A program made the translations under genes and the position numbers. Below are positions 9,419 through 18,095 of a DNA stretch of 64,000 nt, one piece after another. The notes under the pieces were generated by a model. It ran no database searches and was not told where the DNA came from. It saw only the letters and a list, made by a program, of their open reading frames with translations. The DNA lies in contig NZ_JACBYI010000005.1 in the NCBI RefSeq assembly GCF_019352175.1, positions 62,001-126,000 of the forward strand. The letters are read 5' to 3'. Position 1 is the first letter of the stretch. Each line of letters opens with the position of its first letter. The stretch comes from Paenibacillus sp. S150 (lineage in GTDB: Bacteria; Bacillota; Bacilli; Paenibacillales; Paenibacillaceae).

Positions 9419-10297
9419 CTACAAAGCCGTTTCCTGAAGGATAAACGCCTTGAATTGCTCTGCGGCAGGGGAGAGGGGTCTGGTTTTGGAGTAAGCCAGA
9501 TAGTGATAGAAGTTGCTGGCTTCATTGGTAAGCCGGATTTTTTTTACATTATACAGATTCAGGTGCTCGGCTTCCGGCGAAAGGGCAATGCCAAAATTAT
9601 TGGCGACCAGCGAGGCGGTAAAGGTCACACTTTCGGCTTCCATGGCGACCGGAGGCAGCGCTCCCGCTTCCGCAAACATCCGTTCAAAAATGGTCCACAT
9701 TCCGGTAATGTGAGCAGGATAAATGAACTTGTAGGGCAGTGCGCTTCTGATATCAATCTGATCATAGGCTGCCAAGGGATGGCTTTCGGGCACAATCAGA
9801 ATCACCCTTTGTTTGAAGATCGGGATATATTCGAAGTCATCCTGAGCGCTTTTGCTGGAACAAACAATGAGATGGCAGAGATTGTTTTTGAGCGCCTCGA
9901 AGGATTCCGGGGTATGCCGTTCATAGATGGAGATTCTTATGCTTTGGCGGCCGGGCTGATTGAGAAATTCTGTTACATATTTTGAAAACTCGGATCTGGG
10001 ATGCGAGTGCACAGAGGAAATAATAATGGTTTCCAGCGGATCTTTGGGCTGAAGCTCCAATGCCGCAGCGTCAATCAGGTCGAACGCCTGCCGGATTTTT
10101 TGATGAAAGGCACGTCCGGATTCTGTCAAAAACATATTTCGGCCGCGTTTTTCAAACAACGGAACGCCCAAATCCTTTTCGAGTCTTTTAATGCTTTGGC
10201 TCAGGCTGGGTTGTTCAATATGCAGAAGCTGCGCCGCTTTTCCGAAATGCTCCGTTTCGCCAAGTACTTTGAAATAATACAGTGAGTTATAATTCAT
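9419..10297 (-). CDS. LysR-family transcriptional regulator
   Basis: A 292-residue protein. The N-terminal ~65 residues are a winged helix-turn-helix with the family pattern FGKAAQLLHIEQPSLSQSIK and LGVPLFEKRGR; the rest is the periplasmic-binding-like effector domain. The ATG at 10297 is preceded by a weak GGTGG-type ribosome site. It is convergent with aroD (13 bases between stops) and divergent from the ABM monooxygenase operon. The 269-base divergent region contains a perfect palindrome, a candidate operator. By position it probably controls the 10.6-16.9 kb operon in response to the imported acid or an intermediate such as 3-dehydroshikimate; the ligand is inferred. Confidence 0.88.
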   Translation of the reverse strand: MNYNSLYYFKVLGETEHFGKAAQLLHIEQPSLSQSIKRLEKDLGVPLFEKRGRNMFLTESGRAFHQKIRQAFDLIDAAALELQPKDPLETIIISSVHSHPRSEFSKYVTEFLNQPGRQSIRISIYERHTPESFEALKNNLCHLIVCSSKSAQDDFEYIPIFKQRVILIVPESHPLAAYDQIDIRSALPYKFIYPAHITGMWTIFERMFAEAGALPPVAMEAESVTFTASLVANNFGIALSPEAEHLNLYNVKKIRLTNEASNFYHYLAYSKTRPLSPAAEQFKAFILQETAL

Positions 10298-10411
10298 AAG
10301 GCTCTTCCACCCTCGATGTAGGTTGACGACATTCTATGGCTGTAAGGCAAATGTTATATTTTTATAAGATACTACAGTAAAGAAATCGGGTTATCAAGCA
10401 ATCTTCCGGTT

Positions 10412-10426
10412 TGGTTAAATTAACCA
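10412..10426. promoter_or_regulatory. Candidate LysR operator, perfect palindrome
   Basis: TGGTTAAATTAACCA is a perfect 15-base palindrome in the divergent region between the LysR gene and the ABM gene. LysR proteins bind interrupted AT-rich dyads near their own promoters, so location and symmetry fit. Binding is inferred. Confidence 0.5.
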
Positions 10427-10566
10427 TAGATTAATCCTATTAATGATATGTGAAATAGAATGAGTCAAAACGACAATTATCCACTATACTAGGAGCTAGC
10501 AAAAAGAATCAGAACAAGCAGTGCAATATATCCTAGTATTCCTATTACATTAAAAGGAGGGAGTCT

Positions 10567-10857
10567 ATGCTGAGGATTGTGGCCAAAAGAACTCTCATCG
10601 AAGGTGTTTTGGAGAAGTACACGGCTTTGGTCCAAGAGCTGGCGGATCAGACAAGACAGGAGCCCGGCTGCATCGAATATACGCTGTATGTGAACCGTGG
10701 GCAGAATGTCGCGGCAATCATCGAAACCTGGGAAAGTCAGGAATATTTGGACGCGCACCTGAAAGTGGTTGAAGCGGCAGGCTACCGCGAGAGATTGAAC
10801 GCATATGCCGACCCCGGGCAGCCGGTGCAGGTGGAGAAATATGAATATGTATACTGA
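10567..10857 (+). CDS. ABM-domain putative quinol monooxygenase (YgiN-like)
   Basis: A 96-residue protein with an AAAAGGAGGGAG ribosome site. The whole length matches the antibiotic-biosynthesis-monooxygenase ferredoxin-like fold: LRIVAKRTLIEGVLEKY, QEPGCIEYTLYVN, ETWESQEYLDAHLKV. Relatives act as cofactor-free mono-oxygenases on quinols or as ring-modifying enzymes. It is the first gene of an operon-like run of same-strand genes, 36 bases before the TIM-barrel gene. In a pathway that makes aromatic diols (protocatechuate) such an enzyme could protect against or process quinones, but that is a guess. Confidence 0.8.
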   Translation: MLRIVAKRTLIEGVLEKYTALVQELADQTRQEPGCIEYTLYVNRGQNVAAIIETWESQEYLDAHLKVVEAAGYRERLNAYADPGQPVQVEKYEYVY

Positions 10858-10893
10858 GCCTGAACACAAATCATAGCAAATGGAGCCAAGATT

Positions 10894-11784
10894 ATGGGAC
10901 TGAAGCTGGGAGCGATACCTTCGGACATTTGCGGGCCGGATGGGGATTTCGAACATGCCTTATCTGTTATGCGGCAAGACGGTCTGGAATATGCGGACAT
11001 TGAGTGGGTCTGGGGAAAGCGCGTAGGGACGCATACCGATGAAGAGCACCGGAAAATCAAAGAGCTGCTGGAAAAATACAATATTCAAGCCGCTGTGGTA
11101 GGCGGGTTTGCCTTCAGGGATCAATCTGCGCAGCATATTGAACTGGGCGATGCGGTCTATCAGGCGAACATAGAAGAAATCAAAGCACAAATTGCCCTTG
11201 CCAAATCCCTGAACTGTACCAAAATACGCTGTCTGACCTTTTCCAGGCAAATGGCGATCTGGGGTTACAATGGTGCGGATCACCGGAATGCCTACCATAA
11301 CCGGACCTGGCCCAAAATGCTGCGCTTATTTGAAGAGCCGGTGCGGCTGGCCGAGGATAACGGCATTGACCTGATGATCGAGACAGGAGTGAATACACTG
11401 CTGACCTCCGCCTATCTTACAAGAAAGTTTGTGGAGGACATGGGCAGCAGCCGTTTTAAAGTATTGTGGGACCCGGCCAACACTTTATTTCACAGTGAGA
11501 CGCCTTTCCCGGATGCCTATGAAGAGCTGAAGGGCTGCATCGGCCATATTCATATCAAGGATGGCACTGTGGATATCCGCAAGAGCACTATTACCTCAAC
11601 CAAGGTAGGAGAAGGCGCAATGGTGCCTTATATGGAGTCTATCGCCGGGGCGCTGATGAAGGATAACTATTCCGGCGTAGTCTCACTGGAAAACTTCTTT
11701 GTGCCTGACGGGGGAACGCTTGAAGAGGGCTACCGTCAATCGGTCACCGGGTTTAAAAAGCTATTCGGGGGAGAACAGCGATGA
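10894..11784 (+). CDS. Sugar phosphate isomerase/epimerase-type TIM barrel
   Basis: A 296-residue protein of the xylose-isomerase-like (AP endonuclease 2) superfamily. Likely metal ligands are at the expected strand ends: E163 in MIETG, D193 in LWDPAN, H218 in GHIHIKD and E266 in SLENF. The superfamily includes isomerases, epimerases and 3-dehydroshikimate dehydratase, which makes protocatechuate from the product of AroD. That last activity would fit the locus (aroD at 8.6 kb, importer downstream), but nothing in the sequence alone separates it from an isomerase. It overlaps the next gene by four bases, so translation is probably coupled. Confidence 0.8.
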   Translation: MGLKLGAIPSDICGPDGDFEHALSVMRQDGLEYADIEWVWGKRVGTHTDEEHRKIKELLEKYNIQAAVVGGFAFRDQSAQHIELGDAVYQANIEEIKAQIALAKSLNCTKIRCLTFSRQMAIWGYNGADHRNAYHNRTWPKMLRLFEEPVRLAEDNGIDLMIETGVNTLLTSAYLTRKFVEDMGSSRFKVLWDPANTLFHSETPFPDAYEELKGCIGHIHIKDGTVDIRKSTITSTKVGEGAMVPYMESIAGALMKDNYSGVVSLENFFVPDGGTLEEGYRQSVTGFKKLFGGEQR

Positions 11785-12806
11785 AAACGGCAGTCATTAC
11801 TGAAAAACATAAAGTTGAGATCCGGGAGGCCCCCCGGCCCCAATTGAAGGCTCACGAGGTCTTGATCCAAGTTGAATATGCCGGAATCTGCGGCTCGGAC
11901 ATTCATTTATTTCATAATGAGCATCCCTTCCGCAAGCCGCCGATGATTCCGGGCCATGAGGTCTCGGGTGTAGTAGTGGAGGCGGGAGCCTCTGTCACGA
12001 AGCACAAATCCGGTGACAGGGTGGTTGTCAATCATGCCATACCCTGCGGCAAATGCCGCTTTTGCCAGGCGGGACAGATCAATATCTGCCCCACCAAAAT
12101 CGTGGCCGGCAGCGGCAAGATGATGGGCTTTTTTGCCGAATATATCAATGTGCCGGAGAGCACGCTGTTCAAAATTGCTGACGGGATCTCACTTGAGTCC
12201 GCTGCGCTTGCGGAGCCGCTCTCCATCGGCTTCCATATCATGAGACGGCTGGAGCATGCGGGCAAAGGCCCGGTAGCCATACTCGGTACCGGCACGATTG
12301 GCCTGCTTGCATTGATTGCCGCCCGGAGTCTGGGCTACCGCGAGATCTATTGCATTGACCCGATAGACTACAATTTGGAAGTCGCCCTGAAGCTGGGGGC
12401 AGCCCGGGTGTTCAATCCGCTGAAGGTGAATGCGGCTGAAGAGATCATGAAATGCACCGGCTCCAGCGGCGTGAATGCTACTGTTGTTACTGCTGCGGCC
12501 AAGGGAATTATTACGGATGCCTGCGGCATGACCAGCTTGAGCGGCACCGTTATAATGCTTCCAATGACATCCAAGATACTGGAGGGCAATTTTTACCGGC
12601 TGGTCGCAGGAGAACAGGCGCTTATCGGCTGCAGAGGAATCGTTCAGGGGGATTTTGAAAACGCGGCTGAGCTGATTAACAACGGTTTTGACTTTAGCCC
12701 GCTCATTACCCATATCCTGCCCATGTCACAATCCCAGTACGGCTTTGATGTGATGGTATCCAGACCGGAGCCGGTGATCAAAGTGCTGGTGCAGCCTGGG
12801 CGGTGA
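11781..12806 (+). CDS. Zinc-dependent alcohol dehydrogenase (MDR family)
   Basis: A 341-residue NAD(P)-dependent oxidoreductase. Catalytic-zinc residues are C37 (GICGSD), H59-E60 (PGHE) and E145; the structural-zinc cysteines are C89, C92, C95 and C103. The Rossmann motif GTGTIG starts near residue 169. It resembles polyol and threonine dehydrogenase relatives that oxidise a secondary hydroxyl. In this locus it could oxidise quinate, shikimate or another hydroxy acid to a keto compound. It overlaps the TIM-barrel gene by four bases; 102 bases separate it from the Nif3-like gene. Confidence 0.88.
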   Translation: MKTAVITEKHKVEIREAPRPQLKAHEVLIQVEYAGICGSDIHLFHNEHPFRKPPMIPGHEVSGVVVEAGASVTKHKSGDRVVVNHAIPCGKCRFCQAGQINICPTKIVAGSGKMMGFFAEYINVPESTLFKIADGISLESAALAEPLSIGFHIMRRLEHAGKGPVAILGTGTIGLLALIAARSLGYREIYCIDPIDYNLEVALKLGAARVFNPLKVNAAEEIMKCTGSSGVNATVVTAAAKGIITDACGMTSLSGTVIMLPMTSKILEGNFYRLVAGEQALIGCRGIVQGDFENAAELINNGFDFSPLITHILPMSQSQYGFDVMVSRPEPVIKVLVQPGR

Positions 12807-12908
12807 GCGCGCGGCAGCCGTACGGGAGGGCTGCCCGTATAGCGCGGCCCAAAAACCAAGTAAATTCATTTGATTAGTAATTATAAACTGGCAACATGAG
12901 GAGAGAAA

Positions 12909-13820
12909 ATGATGGCTGCATGTGAGCAAGTCATGAATGTGCTGAATACGATCGTGCCGTTTGCGTGCGTGGCAGCGAGGGATAACTCCGGGCTTGTTGT
13001 CGGAGACCCGGCCGTGAACGTCGATGCCGTGCTCATGGCTGTAGACCTGACCGAAGCTGTCATAGAGGAGGCTATACGGCTGGGCTGCGGCATGATCGTA
13101 ACGCATCACCACATTATGGGCAAAGGGGTGAAGCGCATCACGCCGGATACCTTTGAAGGCAGGGCGGTCAGCGCTTTGACCAGGAACAATATTGCCTTAG
13201 TGGTCTGCCATAACAACCTGGATTTTTTGACCCACGGTACGGCCGATACACTGATGCGTGCAGCAGGTGCGGCATCCTCAAGACCGCTGTATGAAGGCTA
13301 TGCCTTTCTCGCCACCACTCCGGCGGAAGTAAATGCGGCAAGCATACCCGTGCCGGAGGGGGAGGGCATTGATCCGGATTTGGAAGCCGGTTTTGGCAGA
13401 GTGGGCCCGCTGTCCGTCCCATGCACCCTAATAGAGCTGATTAAGCGTTTGGAAGGAACGGTTACCGGACCGGTAAATGTAGTGGGCGCGGATGACCGCT
13501 TCATACAAACGATAGCCGTACAGGTAGGCGCAGGGGAACGCTCGGATCTGGACCGTGCCAAGCTATGCGGAGCCGAGCTTCTGATTTCGGGCGATGTAAG
13601 GCATGACAACCGCCTGTATGCGGCGGAGATCGGCATGTGCCTGCTTGATTTCTGTCATTACGAAGTGGAGCTGCCGGGTATCCTGAGTCTGATGAGCCGC
13701 TTGAAGCAAGCGCTCGATCAGGGAGGCTATAACGTTCAGGTGATATTGTCCCGGGCGGAGGCCCCTGTCAGACATATGGTTATGCCGGGTACACCTGATC
13801 TGGATAAATATGGGCTGTAG
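12909..13820 (+). CDS. Nif3-like dinuclear metal centre protein
   Basis: A 303-residue protein with a GAGGAGAG ribosome site. Metal-binding features of the NIF3/YqfO/YbgI family are visible: THHHIM (H66-H68), HNNLD (D105) and a late LDFCHYEVELPG segment. The core lacks the inserted middle domain of the longer YqfO proteins, so it is the short form. Nif3 proteins are hexameric metalloenzymes of uncertain activity; some have been linked to GTP cyclohydrolase-like or hydrolase chemistry. Its place between a catabolic dehydrogenase and a TctC gene suggests a specialised paralogue acting on a pathway intermediate rather than the housekeeping copy. Confidence 0.82.
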   Translation: MMAACEQVMNVLNTIVPFACVAARDNSGLVVGDPAVNVDAVLMAVDLTEAVIEEAIRLGCGMIVTHHHIMGKGVKRITPDTFEGRAVSALTRNNIALVVCHNNLDFLTHGTADTLMRAAGAASSRPLYEGYAFLATTPAEVNAASIPVPEGEGIDPDLEAGFGRVGPLSVPCTLIELIKRLEGTVTGPVNVVGADDRFIQTIAVQVGAGERSDLDRAKLCGAELLISGDVRHDNRLYAAEIGMCLLDFCHYEVELPGILSLMSRLKQALDQGGYNVQVILSRAEAPVRHMVMPGTPDLDKYGL

Positions 13821-13854
13821 CCGTTTGAACCTACTATATTAGGGAGTGGTAATC

Positions 13855-14886
13855 ATGAAGCTGAAGAAAATAGTGTCAATTGTTCTCCTGGCTGCGAGTG
13901 TGTCTGTGCTGGCAACCGGATGCGCGGAAACTGCTGCCCGGAAGAATGCCTATCCTGCCTCCAATATTAACGGAATCGTTCCGTGGGCCGCAGGGGGAGG
14001 CACCGATCTGGTCTCAAGAACTGCCGTTATCGCTGCCGAGGAAGCTCTGGGTAAAAGCATTGTGATCGTCAACAAGCCGGGAGCTTCCGGCACCATAGGC
14101 CAGCAATATGTATACGACCAGAAGGCCGACGGCTACAATCTGCTCTTCAACACAGGGGACGGAACGCTGTATCCGGTGCTTGGACTATCCGACCTGACCT
14201 ACAAGGAGTTTACGCCGATTTATATTTTTTCCAAAATTGCCGGTGTCATTGTCGTCAGCAAGGATTCCCCCTATAATACAATCGACGATCTGCTGAATGC
14301 CGCAAAAAGCAAGCCTGAGACGATCTCGCTGGGCGTAAGCGGGATCGGCGGATTGCCGTGGGTGGCCTCGATCATGCTGGACAAGCTGTTTGGGGCAACG
14401 TTCAAGTCCGTTCCCTTTGAGGGGGACAGTCCGCTGATTACAGCCTTGCTGGGCAATCAGATTGATGCTACGGTGCTGTCTGCGGGATCGGCGATCCAGT
14501 ACATCAAGAGCGGGGATTTCAAAGGCCTGGCCGTTGTCTCCAATGATCCTGTGGATTCCATTCCGGAGGTTCCGGCCTTGGGGGCAATCAAGCCTGAAGC
14601 GCAGTCTTTGCTCAAAACTACAGGGCCATGGTTTGGCGTTTTTGTCAAAAAGGAAACACCGGAGGAAGTGGTCCAGGCATTAACCGAGGCGTTCAAGAAA
14701 GGCTATGAGGACCCGCAATTCCAGGATTTCTCCAAAACCAACGGCTATACCCCTCTGGGCCTTACAGGCGATGCGGCTTGGGATTATATTAATGCGTGGC
14801 AGTCCCAGCAGGCCTGGCTGATCTATGATGCCGGCAAAGCCAAGGAATCACCGGAAAAGTTTGATATTCCAAGACCTGAGCAATAA
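13855..14886 (+). CDS. tctC: Tripartite tricarboxylate transporter substrate-binding lipoprotein
   Basis: A 343-residue TctC/BugT-type binding protein. The ATG at 13855 has GGGAGTGG upstream and starts a lipoprotein signal with lipobox LATGC; the in-frame GTG at 13846 overlaps the ribosome site. The family motifs GGTDLVSR, NKPGASGTIG and KADGYNLLF are present in order near the N-terminus. It is followed by TctB and TctA, giving a full secondary importer. Bug-type proteins bind carboxylates such as citrate, other dicarboxylates or aromatic acids; the substrate here is probably the acid handled by the preceding enzymes. Confidence 0.9.
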   Translation: MKLKKIVSIVLLAASVSVLATGCAETAARKNAYPASNINGIVPWAAGGGTDLVSRTAVIAAEEALGKSIVIVNKPGASGTIGQQYVYDQKADGYNLLFNTGDGTLYPVLGLSDLTYKEFTPIYIFSKIAGVIVVSKDSPYNTIDDLLNAAKSKPETISLGVSGIGGLPWVASIMLDKLFGATFKSVPFEGDSPLITALLGNQIDATVLSAGSAIQYIKSGDFKGLAVVSNDPVDSIPEVPALGAIKPEAQSLLKTTGPWFGVFVKKETPEEVVQALTEAFKKGYEDPQFQDFSKTNGYTPLGLTGDAAWDYINAWQSQQAWLIYDAGKAKESPEKFDIPRPEQ

Positions 14887-14955
14887 TTGGAAGGGGGAGG
14901 GAAGGCTGCTTCAGCCTTTCCTTTTGCCTATATAAAAGAAAAAGGGGGGGAACGC

Positions 14956-15399
14956 ATGTTGTCAGATCGCATTGGCGGAGTGGTCACCATGCTCTTTGGC
15001 GCAGTAGCGATATCCGAGTCCGTGCGGCTGTATCCGGCCAGAGAGAGCCTGTATGTCGGAGATCACCTCATGCCGGGAGTTATCGGCGCAGCCATGATCC
15101 TGTTTGGCTTCATTATGCTGATCAAGAAGGGGGAAAGCTTCAAGGTACAGTTCCCCGACGCAACCGCCTTGCGCAAAATGCTTCTTGTCACAGTGTCGCT
15201 GTTTGCGTATTGGGGATTGATCAGCTATTTGGGCTATACGCTCAGCACATTTGTCATTTCTATCGCTTTATTTAAAGTCATCGGTTCTTATCCCTATGCC
15301 AAAGCTGCGATTTATTCGGCGGTACAGACTGCGGTCATATATTTCATCTTTGTATATTGGCTCCGGCTGCCATTTCCCGCAGGTTATTTTAATTTTTAG
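14956..15399 (+). CDS. tctB: Tripartite tricarboxylate transporter small membrane subunit TctB
   Basis: A 147-residue protein with four predicted membrane segments (roughly residues 5-22, 35-56, 78-100 and 113-138), matching the TctB family in size and layout. The ATG at 14956 has an AAAGGGGGGG ribosome site. The frame is open further upstream but without signal or family resemblance. Family members form the membrane complex with TctA and use an ion gradient. Eighteen bases separate it from tctA. Confidence 0.85.
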   Translation: MLSDRIGGVVTMLFGAVAISESVRLYPARESLYVGDHLMPGVIGAAMILFGFIMLIKKGESFKVQFPDATALRKMLLVTVSLFAYWGLISYLGYTLSTFVISIALFKVIGSYPYAKAAIYSAVQTAVIYFIFVYWLRLPFPAGYFNF

Positions 15400-15417
15400 G
15401 CAAAGGGGTCGTTTTCA

Positions 15418-16938
15418 ATGGAAGCACTGAACATGCTGTTAACCGGCTTCGGAGAAGCCTTCACACCCATGAATCTTTTAATGGCATTGTGGGGGGCTTT
15501 GATTGGCACATTGGTGGGAATGCTGCCTGGACTTGGCCCCACTTCCACAATTGCCATTCTGCTCCCGTTCTCGATGTCGCTGGGACCAACCGCAGGCATT
15601 ATCATGCTCGCAGGCATATATTATGGGGCGATGTACGGCGGTTCGACGACAGCCATAATCCTGAACATTCCGGGTGAAGTGTCCTCGATTCCCACCAGCC
15701 TGGACGGTTATCCGCTGGCTAAGCAAGGAAGGGGTGGGGCAGCGCTCGGCATATCCGCTATCGCTTCATTTATAGCGGGCACCATAGGAGTCTTTGGCCT
15801 GGTGTTTTTTGCGCCGCTTCTGGCGGACCAGGCGCTGAAGTTCGGCCCTCCCGAATACTTCGCATTAATGCTGCTCGCGCTGACCGTTATTGTAAACCTG
15901 GCGGGGAATTCCCTGATCAAAGGCTTGATCATGGGGCTGTTCGGCTATTTGCTCTCGATGGGGGGCATGGGGTTCACGGGGGGACAAATCCGCTTTGGCT
16001 TCGGAATTGAGCCGCTGAAAGCCGGAATTGAATTGATCAGCGTGATTACCGGCCTGTTTGCCGTCACGGAAGTGTTCAAAGGGCTGGAAGAAAAAACAAA
16101 GACCATTGCCATTAAAAAAATCGGCAACATCTATCCGAAATGGGCGGAGATCAGACAAACCTTGAATTCCATGTTCAGAGGCGGCCTGGTCGGCTTCTTT
16201 ATGGGGCTGCTGCCGGGCTGCAACGCCGGGGTCACGACCTTTATGGCCTACGACCTGGAGAAGAAGGTGTCCAAAACGCCGGAGAAGTTCGGCCACGGCA
16301 TGATGGAAGGGGTCGCTTCTCCGGAAGCGGCCAATAATGCGACCAGCTCCTCCGGTTTCATCCCGCTCTTCGCGCTGGGGATTCCAGGCTCCCCTCCGCT
16401 GGCGATCCTGCTGGCCGGTCTGATGATCAACGGTTTGACGCCCGGACCGATGCTGTTTAAGGACCACGGGCCTTTTGTCTGGACGGTGATTGCCAGCATG
16501 TTCATCGGGAACGTGATGCTGCTGGTGCTCAACCTGCCCTTGGTCGGACTGTGGGCGAAATTGACATTGATCCCTTACGGCATTATGGCCCCGGTGATTT
16601 TGATCCTGAGCTTAATCGGAGCGTATTCCATCAACAACAGCATGTTTGATGTGTTCACCGCGCTTGTCTTCGGGGTGATCGGGTATTTTTTACATAAATA
16701 CCGCTGGCCGGTGACACCGCTGCTGCTGTGCTTTGTGCTGGGGCCGATGTTCGAGAAGTCGTTCATCCAATCGATGGCGATGTCTTCGGGAAGCTTTGCA
16801 ATCTTCTTCCAGCGGCCCATCTCATTGGCGATTATTGTTCTTGCCCTGCTGCTGTTCATTTTCTCCCTGTTCATTATCCGGCGCACCAAGCGGCAGGTGA
16901 AGGACGCCGTTGGCGAAGCGCTGGAGCTTGCGGAGTGA
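15418..16938 (+). CDS. tctA: Tripartite tricarboxylate transporter large permease TctA
   Basis: A 506-residue, strongly hydrophobic protein with about 11-12 membrane segments. Family motifs include the N-terminal GTLVGMLPGLGPTSTIA, the YYGAMYGGSTTAIILNIPG segment, and a second copy FFMGLLPGCNAGVTTF that reflects the internal repeat of TctA. Length is typical (about 500). It is the last gene of the operon beginning at 10.6 kb and is followed by a bidirectional hairpin. Confidence 0.93.
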   Translation: MEALNMLLTGFGEAFTPMNLLMALWGALIGTLVGMLPGLGPTSTIAILLPFSMSLGPTAGIIMLAGIYYGAMYGGSTTAIILNIPGEVSSIPTSLDGYPLAKQGRGGAALGISAIASFIAGTIGVFGLVFFAPLLADQALKFGPPEYFALMLLALTVIVNLAGNSLIKGLIMGLFGYLLSMGGMGFTGGQIRFGFGIEPLKAGIELISVITGLFAVTEVFKGLEEKTKTIAIKKIGNIYPKWAEIRQTLNSMFRGGLVGFFMGLLPGCNAGVTTFMAYDLEKKVSKTPEKFGHGMMEGVASPEAANNATSSSGFIPLFALGIPGSPPLAILLAGLMINGLTPGPMLFKDHGPFVWTVIASMFIGNVMLLVLNLPLVGLWAKLTLIPYGIMAPVILILSLIGAYSINNSMFDVFTALVFGVIGYFLHKYRWPVTPLLLCFVLGPMFEKSFIQSMAMSSGSFAIFFQRPISLAIIVLALLLFIFSLFIIRRTKRQVKDAVGEALELAE

Positions 16939-17065
16939 ATTGAGCAATCGGGACTAAATCTTGTGTGAACCAAGAAACCATGAAGGCTGCAGGTCTGTTC
17001 AAGTATTTACCCATTGATGATCCGGAGAGCCTTGACCTCGATTACCGCTTGGGAAGCAGGAGATG

Positions 17066-17100
17066 AAAAAGACCATAGGGAAGCCCTAAGGTCTTTGCAT
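17066..17100. terminator. Bidirectional terminator between convergent operons
   Basis: The arms AAAGACC and GGTCTTT enclose TAGGG/CCCTA with one A-A mismatch, giving a 12-bp stem. On the minus strand it is followed by a T-run (GGTCTTTTTC), which suits termination of the 17.2-20.7 kb importer operon. On the plus strand the tail is weaker but it lies after tctA. Confidence 0.75.
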
Positions 17101-17164
17101 AATCAGGTTTCGAATGCTTTTCAAACTGAATGGATATTGTACAGCGGCAGTATGGCGTTCAAGG

Positions 17165-18040
17165 TTATCCTTTCAATGCTCCGATCATTACACCCTTTAC
17201 AAAAAAGCGTTGAATAAACGGGTACACGCATAAAATGGGAAGAGTGGCTACCACGATGGTTGCATATTTGATCGTTGCGCCGATCTGAAACTGTTCACCG
17301 ACAGCCGCACCCGCCGACATAGTGTCTGTAGAGCTTAGTATCAGGATTTCCCTCAGGAATATTTGCAGCGGATAGAGATTATGATCCTGAATAAAGATAG
17401 AGGCGTAGAACCAGCCATTCCACTTTTCCACCGCATAATACAATCCCATCACGGCAATGACAGGCAGTGACAACGGAATAATAATTTTGAAAAGAATGGT
17501 GAAGTGATTGGCGCCATCGATCTTTGCCGATTCCTCCAGGCTATCCGGCACGGACATGAACGAGGTTCTCATCACGATCAGATTAAAGGTTGAAACGGCA
17601 AAGGGCAGTATGGTTGACCACAGGGTGTTGGTTAGACCTACTCCTTTGACCACGAGGTATAACGGAACGAGTCCGCCGTTGAAGAACATGGTAAAAGTGA
17701 TCATGATCATAAAGAACCTGTTCCACATGACATTTTTCCGGGAGAGAACGTATGCTCCAAGAGCAGTCAGCACCAGGTTGACAGAGACGCCGACAATAAC
17801 GATGAATAAGGTGTTACGGTAGCCGGTGTAGATATCCGGATTGGAAAAGACCAGCTTGTAGGCCTCCAGATTAAAACCAAGCGGCTTCCACAGCAGTCCT
17901 CTGTTGGCAATGATCTCATTGGGATTGCTGAAGGAAGCGAATATTACATATATCAGCGGATACAGTGTAAGAATGATCAGCACAAACAGCACAAAGTAAA
18001 TAATGGATAAAGAAATTTTTTCGGATAAGCTGGTTTTCAA
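17165..18040 (-). CDS. Carbohydrate ABC transporter permease (LplC/YtcP-like)
   Basis: A 291-residue MalG-type permease with six predicted membrane segments and the cytoplasmic EAA-like loop (LEESAKIDGANHFTILFKII). The TTG start at 18040 is chosen because AGGAGGT lies eight bases upstream and it removes a non-hydrophobic extension. It ends with the family's usual C-terminus FVKGVMIGALKG. It follows the LplB-type permease on the same strand with 55 bases between, so the two form the heteromeric channel. No ATPase gene is nearby; such importers commonly share an MsmX-type ATPase encoded elsewhere. Confidence 0.9.
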   Translation of the reverse strand: MKTSLSEKISLSIIYFVLFVLIILTLYPLIYVIFASFSNPNEIIANRGLLWKPLGFNLEAYKLVFSNPDIYTGYRNTLFIVIVGVSVNLVLTALGAYVLSRKNVMWNRFFMIMITFTMFFNGGLVPLYLVVKGVGLTNTLWSTILPFAVSTFNLIVMRTSFMSVPDSLEESAKIDGANHFTILFKIIIPLSLPVIAVMGLYYAVEKWNGWFYASIFIQDHNLYPLQIFLREILILSSTDTMSAGAAVGEQFQIGATIKYATIVVATLPILCVYPFIQRFFVKGVMIGALKG

Positions 18041-18095
18041 TGCGGCACCTCCTAAGCACATGTACGGCCGAAGAATCATTCTGAATGGCCTGAAC

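Noticed and set aside
17014..17217. Plus-strand 67-codon frame after tctA
   Set aside because: It runs through the bidirectional terminator hairpin and into the convergent permease gene; no ribosome site.
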